Assembly: GCA_023955225.1 (NCBI GenBank)
Contig: JAGSGJ010000060.1
Location: 1 to 5,237 of the forward strand
Reading direction: 5' to 3'
Source of the DNA: Sulfurovum sp.
Lineage (GTDB): Bacteria; Campylobacterota; Campylobacteria; Campylobacterales; Sulfurovaceae
Length of the DNA: 5,237 bases
Part shown: one piece after another, positions 1 through 4,603 of the stretch
Layout of the letters: every line of letters starts with the position of its first letter
Position numbering within the stretch: position 1 is the stretch's first letter
Notes under the pieces: model-generated
The model's input: the letters and a program-made list of their open reading frames with translations, nothing else
Told to the model about the DNA's origin: nothing
Database searches by the model: none
Program-made: the position numbers and the translations under genes

Positions 1-508
1 AAATAGCTCGGGCCACTCTTGCACCTTCAGTGATAGACCGTGCCGAGAGGGTGGAACCACTGATCGTAGGTATATCTTTGCCTACTGTCAAAGGCTTTGA
101 TGCATTTTGTTTCTGCAATTGGCTCATCCAGGTAGTGTTTGGTATATACTCCGGTGGCTCACCAAATGCCATAATTTCTGTAAATTTCAATGTATTGGAG
201 TTGTCAAATACATAGAGCACTGTAGCCTTTTTTGCTCTTACTTTTCTTGATATGAGTACAGCATACCCTAATCTTTGCGTCTTACTTTTAATGTCGTAGT
301 AACGATAAATTTTAGTTCTCACAGCTGCTTTCGCTCTGGACTGTACCTGAGAAAACTGTTTTTTTGTCAGTATGATCCGCTTAGGGTCTATGGCGCTAAC
401 CCCGGTAAATGATGATTTTATCACATCATCCACTGATGGTTTCGTTTTAGCCACACCGCTTTGGGATAGAAGTATCCCACATAGCAGTGTAAAAAAGATT
501 TTTTTCAT
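1..508 (-). CDS. Exported FMN-binding-domain protein (FMN_bind type), C-terminus beyond window
   Basis: An open frame of 169 codons starts at ATG 508-506 and runs off the window edge without a stop. Residues 1-20 form a Sec-type signal peptide (MKKIFF, hydrophobic core, then SGVA before KTKPS), so the product should be periplasmic or membrane-anchored outside the cytoplasm. The lone Cys10 does not sit in a convincing lipobox. Near the end in view, residues 149-163 (ISGSTLSARSITEGA) match the FMN_bind signature of the RnfG/NqrC type, in which a Thr is esterified to FMN by ApbE; T153 is the candidate. The usual Dxx(S/T)GA(T/S) is altered here: Pro147 replaces Asp and Ser152 replaces Ala. Residues 114-128 (AFGEPPEYIPNTTWM) look like the middle of the domain. 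GTGGA at 515-519 lies 6 nt upstream as ribosome binding site. The gene follows the porin by 14 nt and is probably co-transcribed. A redox role at the envelope is inferred. Confidence 0.75.
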   Translation of the reverse strand, partial: MKKIFFTLLCGILLSQSGVAKTKPSVDDVIKSSFTGVSAIDPKRIILTKKQFSQVQSRAKAAVRTKIYRYYDIKSKTQRLGYAVLISRKVRAKKATVLYVFDNSNTLKFTEIMAFGEPPEYIPNTTWMSQLQKQNASKPLTVGKDIPTISGSTLSARSITEGARVARAI

Positions 509-522
509 TGTGTATCCACGTA

Positions 523-1782
523 TTAAAATATAAAGCCAAGCCCGAAAGAAAATATATTTTCTTCTTTATTTCCTTCTTCCTTCATTGCATAGTCAGCCTT
601 AAGCACCACCTGATCTGCAGGGAAAAAGTTTAAACCGATTGTAACAATTTCTGTCTGAAATTCATCTTCTATTGGACCACCATTTACAGTCTTTTCCACC
701 GGATTAAAGTCTTGGTACTGTGCAAAAACCGGCAGTTTGTACTCCAGTCCTACCAACGATGAAATATCGTAAGATGCATTCACATAATAACCGCTTGCTT
801 TTTCAACAGGATTGTTATCGATATCTACTAATTTCTCTGCACCATCAAGGTTCGTCTGCGTGTAAAGTCCGTACGCAGAGAATGGTCCATTATCATATCT
901 TGCATGAATATCGAACATTGTGGTCGTGAGCCCCGATACATCATTGGCTGCATCATCTTTAAGGTTTGATCCATCACCATAATAGACAGAAGCACCGACC
1001 ATAAGTCCATTAATTCCGGTATAGTCTACACGGCCAACAAATGCAGGTTCAAAAGATGCTTTTTCATTGGAACCCAGTCTTCCACTTCTTATCCATTTAC
1101 TCTGAGTATCATCACTTGCTGTAGTATATTTATTGTTTAAGTTCAATGCATTGATCATACCTACAGTATAGTCAATATCAGCACTGTCAAATCTACCATA
1201 GACCAATGCTCCATTTTCATGCCAAGTACTTGGAAGAAGATGCTTTTCAATATCCGGTCTTTGTACAGTGTTAAAGAGTGTCGGTTCATGTCTAAGGTTT
1301 ACCAGACCCATTGGAGTCAATACATGTCCCAGTCTTAGATTTGCTTGCTCACTAAGTAAAAAGTCAAGATATAAAAACTCTACAACCACTTTACCGCCAT
1401 TATTGGAATCAGCTCCATGTTCAAACTCTATCTCTGTATTCAATACGATCCAGTCATTAAACTTGTATCCGAAATAAGTAATAAATCTATATACGTCTGC
1501 ATAATCATCACCATCTTCAGGATTTGCATAATACATTTCACCATATCCCCCTATAGAGAGTGGATTTTTAGAAAAATATACTTTAGAGGCTGCCGGACCC
1601 ATACCGTTGTATGATTTCTTTGTATCTACCAGTGTAAAGCCACCACTTTGTGATGCAAGTACCTCTTCTGTGAGTACTGTATTTTGCTCTTCAAGTGCTT
1701 TTACTCTCTCTTCTAAAGAAGCGGCCTGTGCTCCTAATGCCATCATTGCTACTAAGCTCATAGCTGTTGTTATTTTTCTCAT
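523..1782 (-). CDS. Outer-membrane porin, OprO/OprP-like (phosphate-selective-type family)
   Basis: The 419-residue product is predicted to be an outer-membrane beta-barrel. Residues 1-20 (MRKITTAMSL then VAMMALGAQA) are a clear signal peptide with an AQA cleavage site. Mature residues 22-42 (SLEERVKALEEQNTVLTEEV) form a heptad-like coiled coil, as in trimeric porins with an N-terminal periplasmic stalk. The barrel then begins with SIGGYGEMYYA, followed by alternating amphipathic strands, HEPTLFNTVQRPDIEKHLLP and a terminal Phe (FGLGFIF) typical of BAM substrates. Family resemblance is to Porin_O_P; phosphate selectivity cannot be claimed from sequence. ATG codons exist at 1800, 1785 and 1782. 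AAGGG at 1789-1793 lies 6 nt before 1782 but only 3 nt before 1785, and 1800 has no Shine-Dalgarno, so 1782 is preferred. It is the first gene of a likely two-gene unit with the FMN-binding protein. Confidence 0.85.
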   Translation of the reverse strand: MRKITTAMSLVAMMALGAQAASLEERVKALEEQNTVLTEEVLASQSGGFTLVDTKKSYNGMGPAASKVYFSKNPLSIGGYGEMYYANPEDGDDYADVYRFITYFGYKFNDWIVLNTEIEFEHGADSNNGGKVVVEFLYLDFLLSEQANLRLGHVLTPMGLVNLRHEPTLFNTVQRPDIEKHLLPSTWHENGALVYGRFDSADIDYTVGMINALNLNNKYTTASDDTQSKWIRSGRLGSNEKASFEPAFVGRVDYTGINGLMVGASVYYGDGSNLKDDAANDVSGLTTTMFDIHARYDNGPFSAYGLYTQTNLDGAEKLVDIDNNPVEKASGYYVNASYDISSLVGLEYKLPVFAQYQDFNPVEKTVNGGPIEDEFQTEIVTIGLNFFPADQVVLKADYAMKEEGNKEENIFSFGLGFIF

Positions 1783-1788
1783 CATTTT

Positions 1789-1793
1789 CCCTT
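1789..1793 (-). promoter_or_regulatory. Ribosome binding site deciding the porin start
   Basis: AAGGG on the minus strand lies 6 nt from ATG 1782 and 3 nt from ATG 1785. It falls inside the reading frame if the ATG at 1800 is used, which argues against that longer start. Confidence 0.6.
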
Positions 1794-1812
1794 GTTTCAT
1801 TTATTTTAAACT

Positions 1813-1827
1813 TGATATTTATTATCG
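1813..1827. promoter_or_regulatory. Fur-box-like palindrome 1, over the porin -10
   Basis: TGATATT-T-ATTATCG matches the 7-1-7 Fur consensus TGATAATnATTATCA at 12 of 14 positions. It is centred on 1820 and covers the candidate porin -10. The surrounding DNA is very AT-rich, which raises the chance rate for such matches. Confidence 0.4.
1821..1826 (-). promoter_or_regulatory. Candidate -10 box of the porin promoter
   Basis: GATAAT on the minus strand (5 of 6 to TATAAT) lies about 38 bp upstream of the porin ATG at 1782. No good -35 is visible; a T-rich upstream stretch is present, which fits the weak -35 usage known in Campylobacterota. The box lies inside a Fur-box-like palindrome (1813-1827), so repression by occlusion is possible. 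Position and use are inferred. Confidence 0.4.
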
Positions 1828-1869
1828 AAATCGCAATTTAACAAAACTTTTCTTAATTGTTTATTAAAT

Positions 1870-1884
1870 TGATAATAATTATTA
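1870..1884. promoter_or_regulatory. Fur-box-like palindrome 2, upstream of the porin
   Basis: TGATAAT-A-ATTATTA matches the 7-1-7 Fur consensus TGATAATnATTATCA at 13 of 14 positions. It is centred 57 bp upstream (relative to the porin) of the first palindrome. Two such sites in one 230-bp spacer strengthen the case for an iron-responsive porin promoter, though only by sequence match. Confidence 0.45.
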
Positions 1885-1923
1885 AAATATAAATTTTTAT
1901 AATACTATTTTATTAAATATTCT

Positions 1924-1930
1924 GGGGGGG
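1924..1930. repeat. G7 homopolymer tract in the divergent promoter region
   Basis: Seven consecutive G residues stand in otherwise AT-rich intergenic DNA. They lie about 140 bp from the porin start and 46 bp upstream of the -10 box of the DUF2892 gene. Poly-G tracts in Campylobacterota are known phase-variation sites, but seven is at the short end of the range that slips often. Confidence 0.9.
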
Positions 1931-1972
1931 CACTATACTCTACAGCCTCTAGAAAAGACAAAAACTTTTTTA

Positions 1973-1981
1973 TGTTATAAT
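1973..1981 (+). promoter_or_regulatory. Extended -10 promoter of the DUF2892 gene
   Basis: TGTTATAAT is a perfect extended -10 (TGn plus TATAAT). It predicts a transcription start near 1988 and a leader of about 25 nt. No canonical -35 is present; the upstream DNA is A- then T-rich. A Shine-Dalgarno AAAGGA at 2001-2006 follows, 6 nt before the ATG. Confidence 0.65.
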
Positions 1982-2012
1982 ATATTTATATAATTAAATA
2001 AAAGGATATATT

Positions 2013-2207
2013 ATGACATGTAATATCGGTAAATACGAAAGAATTATCAGAGGTATAGTAGGAATAGTAGTCATTGCTTGGGGTGTTATGGAACAAAACT
2101 GGCTTGGCGCTATTGGACTTATCCCACTAGGTACAGCACTTATAGGCTGGTGCCCGCCCTATGCTATACTGGGTATAAATACTGGGTGTAAAACGAAAAA
2201 TGACTAA
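2013..2207 (+). CDS. Small YgaP-type inner-membrane protein (DUF2892)
   Basis: This 64-residue protein starts with MTCNIGKYERIIRG, the typical opening of DUF2892, whose members are small two-helix membrane proteins, sometimes fused to rhodanese domains as in YgaP. Hydrophobic segments span about residues 11-26 and 30-46. They are joined by a short MEQN turn and followed by GWCPPYAILGINTGC. Cys3, Cys47 and Cys59 are present; the GWCP motif with a second Cys about 12 residues later recurs in the family. A sulfur or thiol role has been suggested for YgaP but cannot be inferred for this stand-alone form. Start choice is firm: AAAGGA at 2001-2006 and an extended -10 at 1973-1981. The gene is divergent from the porin and is followed directly by a regulator-like remnant. 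Confidence 0.85.
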   Translation: MTCNIGKYERIIRGIVGIVVIAWGVMEQNWLGAIGLIPLGTALIGWCPPYAILGINTGCKTKND

Positions 2208-2284
2208 GGTCTGAGTCGTTTACTCAAAGTGTTAGAACAAAAAGGTACAATTTCACGTATAGAGGGAAAATAGAGCTTTTATAG
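2208..2284 (+). pseudogene. Remnant of the C-terminal helix-turn-helix end of a Crp/Fnr-type regulator
   Basis: Directly after the DUF2892 stop and in the same frame, 2208-2270 reads GLSRLLKVLEQKGTISRIEGK and then a stop at 2271. Switching frame by one base within the GAGGG at 2262-2266 continues as GKIELL and a stop at 2282-2284. Joined, this gives ...LSRLLKVLEQKG-TISRIEGKIELL, which closely resembles the recognition helix, wing and end of Crp/Fnr regulators (typical form: ETLSRxLKxLExxGxIxxxGKxIxLL). A single lost G would explain the frameshift. Nothing upstream in any frame extends the match, and there is no start codon with a ribosome binding site, so this looks like the scar of a deletion that removed most of a neighbouring regulator gene. 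A MarR-like origin or a chance match are alternatives. Confidence 0.5.
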
Positions 2285-2299
2285 GGCATAGACTAATCT

Positions 2300-2314
2300 T
2301 ATAATAGATATAAT
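2300..2314 (+). promoter_or_regulatory. Two overlapping-range -10 boxes before the DUF1538 operon
   Basis: TATAAT occurs at 2300-2305 and again at 2309-2314. The first would start transcription near 2312, leaving a leader of about 10 nt. The second would start it at about 2321-2322, the A of the ATG itself. No convincing -35 or Shine-Dalgarno is present between here and the ATG at 2322. Confidence 0.5.
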
Positions 2315-2321
2315 CTTAATC

Positions 2322-3848
2322 ATGATGAAAGAAAGCTTACATATATTTTATGGGGACTTGAAAAACTCTTTTAAAGATCTCCTTCCCATTATCATTGTCG
2401 TTGCATTATTTCAAGGTGTCATCATCCGAACTGTGCCTGATAATATCACCTCTATTGTTATAGGACTTACTATCGTTGCAGTAGGTTTGGCACTTTTTAT
2501 ACGTGGTCTTGAACTGGGTATCTTTCCCATAGGAGAAGGATTGGCTGTAGACTTTGCTAAAAAAGGCTCCGTCTTTTGGCTTTTACTCTTTGCCTTTACC
2601 ATTGGTTTTTCTACCACTGTAGCAGAACCGGCACTCATAGCTATTGCAGACAAGGCAGCCCTTATTTCTAACGGTCTGGTGGACGCTTTTTGGCTTCGTA
2701 TGACAGTCGCACTCTCTGTAGGATTTGCTATCGCATTGGGTACACTTCGTATCTTACTGGGTCACCCTATCGCTTACTACATCATCACTGGATACATTCT
2801 GGTTGTTGTAGTCACTTTCTTTGCCCCTCGTGAGATTATTGGTCTTGCGTATGACTCCGGTGGAGTAACTACATCTACTGTAACAGTCCCACTGGTAGCT
2901 GCCCTTGGTATAGGCTTAGCATCAAGTATCAAAGGACGTAACCCTGCTATAGATGGTTTTGGTCTCATTGCTTTTGCTTCACTGACACCTATGATTTTTG
3001 TACAGATCTATGGGATTATTGTCTACAACTTTATGGATGTACCTACGGTAGTAGAAACACTTAGTCCTGTTATAGTAGAAGGCAGTAAAGCCGTAGCAAG
3101 CACCTATGCATTTTCAGCTTATGATACCTTCATGGCTCTTGTTGATACCATTAAAGATGTAACCCCCATACTGGTAGTTATCTTTTTCTTCCAATATCTC
3201 ATCATCAAAAAACCTGTAGCTCACTTGAACAAGGTCATCACAGGTATTATCATGGTTGTCTTGGGACTTTATGCATTCATTGTAGGGCTTGAAATGGGTC
3301 TTTTCCCTATAGGTGAGACCATAGCCTTCCAGCTAACCGATATGGGCAACAACCTACTCATTTATCTGTTTGCATTTCTTATAGGTTTCTCTACTACTAT
3401 GGCAGAACCTGCCCTTTTGGCCATTGCCATCAAAGCAGAAGAGATAAGCAAAGGGAATATTAAACAAAATGTACTTAGAATAGTAGTAGCATTTGGTGTT
3501 GCTATTGGTATTGGGTTAGGTTCATACCGTATCGTTGCAGGTGATCCTATACACTACTACATCATCGCAGGATATATATTGGTCATTATATTTACCTATT
3601 TTGCACCAAAATACATTGTACCTATTGCCTATGACAGTGGGGGTGTTACCACTTCAACCGTGACCGTGCCGTTGGTCACAGCATTGGGTCTGGGTCTGGC
3701 AGAAAATATAGAAGGACGTAATCCACTCATAGATGGATTTGGTCTTATAGCCTTTGCTTCCCTCTTCCCTATGCTCACAGTGATGGGGTATGGTATCCAT
3801 GCGCATTATTCACAACGCAGAAAAAACAAACTTGAAGGAGACGTATAA
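2322..3848 (+). CDS. DUF1538 family polytopic membrane protein (putative transporter), internally duplicated
   Basis: This 508-residue, highly hydrophobic inner-membrane protein is built from two homologous halves. Residues 18-224 and 278-484 align without a gap at a constant offset of 260. Each half carries, in order, G(I/L)FPIGE (66-72, 326-332), IGFSTTxAEPALxAIA (94-109, 354-369), FAPxxIxxxAYDSGGV (167-182, 427-442) followed by TTSTVTVPLV, and GRNPxIDGFGLIAFAS (205-220, 465-480). The Gly/Ser/Thr-rich and acidic motifs (E102, D178, D211 and partners E362, D438, D471) lie between hydrophobic helices and look like substrate-site or re-entrant elements; function is not established for DUF1538. 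The start is ATG 2322 (or ATG 2325) without a Shine-Dalgarno. The gene leads an operon with P-II-like and CBS proteins, which suggests gating by nucleotides. A transport role is inferred from fold style and context. Confidence 0.9.
   Translation: MMKESLHIFYGDLKNSFKDLLPIIIVVALFQGVIIRTVPDNITSIVIGLTIVAVGLALFIRGLELGIFPIGEGLAVDFAKKGSVFWLLLFAFTIGFSTTVAEPALIAIADKAALISNGLVDAFWLRMTVALSVGFAIALGTLRILLGHPIAYYIITGYILVVVVTFFAPREIIGLAYDSGGVTTSTVTVPLVAALGIGLASSIKGRNPAIDGFGLIAFASLTPMIFVQIYGIIVYNFMDVPTVVETLSPVIVEGSKAVASTYAFSAYDTFMALVDTIKDVTPILVVIFFFQYLIIKKPVAHLNKVITGIIMVVLGLYAFIVGLEMGLFPIGETIAFQLTDMGNNLLIYLFAFLIGFSTTMAEPALLAIAIKAEEISKGNIKQNVLRIVVAFGVAIGIGLGSYRIVAGDPIHYYIIAGYILVIIFTYFAPKYIVPIAYDSGGVTTSTVTVPLVTALGLGLAENIEGRNPLIDGFGLIAFASLFPMLTVMGYGIHAHYSQRRKNKLEGDV
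2373..3773 (+). repeat. Internal protein-level tandem duplication within the DUF1538 gene
   Basis: Codons 18-224 (2373-2993) and 278-484 (3153-3773) encode copies of the same domain, offset by exactly 780 nt with no insertions. Amino-acid motifs are strongly kept, but synonymous positions have diverged widely (compare 2848-2898 with 3628-3678), so the duplication is old and not an assembly artefact. A less conserved linker of about 53 residues (225-277) joins the halves. Confidence 0.9.
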
Positions 3849-4198
3849 TGAAGTTTACCGCACTAATTACGATCATAGAAGACAAAAATGAAGAAGCCGC
3901 TATCGAAGCTGCTAAAGAGGCAGGTGCGGGTTCAGTAACTATCTTGCATGGTAAAAATATCGGTCTTGAAGAAAAAAAAGTATTCTTTGGTCTTACACTT
4001 GAAGAAAATGTATCTGTTCTACTCTTTGTTTTACCCAGAAAACTTTCTATGCAGGTCATGCGTGTACTGCGTGAAAAGTTTGACCTGGATAACCCGGGAA
4101 ATAGTGGCTTGGCGTTTACCCTACCTCTGAGTCATGTAGCAGGACTGGACACTAAAGAGTTACACAAATTTGATCATGACATCAAATCAATGATATAA
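3848..4198 (+). CDS. Divergent P-II (GlnB/GlnK-like) signalling protein
   Basis: This 116-residue protein has the size and the beta-alpha-beta-beta-alpha-beta plan of the P-II family: strand KFTALITII (2-10), helix 14-25, strand SVTILHG (29-35), a T-loop of about 36-53, strand VSVLLFVLP (55-63), helix 66-78, a B-loop-like NPGNSG (82-87), then strand LAFTLPLSHVAGL (88-100). P-II proteins are trimeric cytoplasmic sensors that bind ATP/ADP, often with 2-oxoglutarate or another ligand, and dock the T-loop onto a partner. Compared with E. coli GlnB the loop region is about five residues shorter and lacks the uridylylated Tyr51, so GlnD-type control is unlikely. ATG 3848 overlaps the DUF1538 stop by one base (TAATG), with AAGGAG at 3835-3840, so translation is probably coupled. 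The obvious partner is the DUF1538 membrane protein. Confidence 0.8.
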   Translation: MKFTALITIIEDKNEEAAIEAAKEAGAGSVTILHGKNIGLEEKKVFFGLTLEENVSVLLFVLPRKLSMQVMRVLREKFDLDNPGNSGLAFTLPLSHVAGLDTKELHKFDHDIKSMI

Positions 4199-4208
4199 AG
4201 GAGAAAAA

Positions 4209-4601
4209 ATGTTAGTAGAAAATGTAATGACACCTAAAGAAAAGTTGGTAATAATCTCACCTATGTCCACAGTGAGAGAATCTATCAGTTTAATGAAAAA
4301 ACACACAGTACGTTCTGTGATTGTAGATAAAAATACAGATGACGGTGCATATGGACTGGTAACCTTCAAAAATATCTTACAAAGTATTGTTGCAGAAGAT
4401 GGTGATATAGACCTTCTAAATGTGTATGACATTGCATCAACCCCAGCTTTTTCCGTCTCTGCAAAACTTGATGTCAAATATGCTGCTAGAATGATGGTAC
4501 AAAACAGCATTAAACGTTTACTTGTCATTGATAACAATGAACTCTATGGTATTCTTACTATGACAGATATCATTGGTATCCTTATGGATAGCGTAGAATA
4601 A
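4209..4601 (+). CDS. Two-CBS-domain protein
   Basis: This 130-residue cytoplasmic protein is made of a tandem CBS pair (a Bateman module) and little else. CBS1 covers about residues 1-62 (VMTPKEKLVIISPMSTVRES, then VRSVIVD and GAYGLVTFKNIL). CBS2 covers about 71-129 (VYDIASTPAFSVSAK, then KRLLVID and LYGILTMTDIIGIL). Such modules usually bind AMP, ADP, ATP or related ligands and regulate attached or partner proteins. The ribose-contacting (S/T)xxD motif is intact in CBS2 (T117-M-T-D120) but reads TFKN (52-55) in CBS1, so the two sites may differ in ligand binding. AAGGAG at 4198-4203 lies 5 nt before the ATG and overlaps the P-II gene stop, so the gene is in the same operon. Its likely job is a second nucleotide-sensing input to the DUF1538/P-II system; this is inferred from context. 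Confidence 0.88.
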   Translation: MLVENVMTPKEKLVIISPMSTVRESISLMKKHTVRSVIVDKNTDDGAYGLVTFKNILQSIVAEDGDIDLLNVYDIASTPAFSVSAKLDVKYAARMMVQNSIKRLLVIDNNELYGILTMTDIIGILMDSVE

Positions 4602-4603
4602 AC

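Noticed and set aside
30..215. Plus-strand open frame of 61 codons
   Set aside because: It lies opposite the FMN-binding gene, has no ribosome binding site and shows no recognisable features.
1786..1800. Porin start at ATG 1800, six residues longer
   Set aside because: No Shine-Dalgarno precedes 1800, the AAGGG lies inside this extension, and the signal peptide is more typical when it begins with MRKITT.
2212..2226. TGAGT-cgttt-ACTCA hairpin after the DUF2892 gene as a terminator
   Set aside because: The stem has only 5 bp and no T-tract follows; the bases are better explained as part of the regulator-like remnant.
3775..4059. Minus-strand open frame of 94 codons opposite the P-II-like gene
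   Set aside because: It is a shadow of the P-II-like and DUF1538 reading frames with no start signals.
4187..4537. Minus-strand open frame of 116 codons opposite the CBS gene
   Set aside because: It is antisense to a clear CBS-pair gene, lacks a ribosome binding site and its translation resembles no known family.
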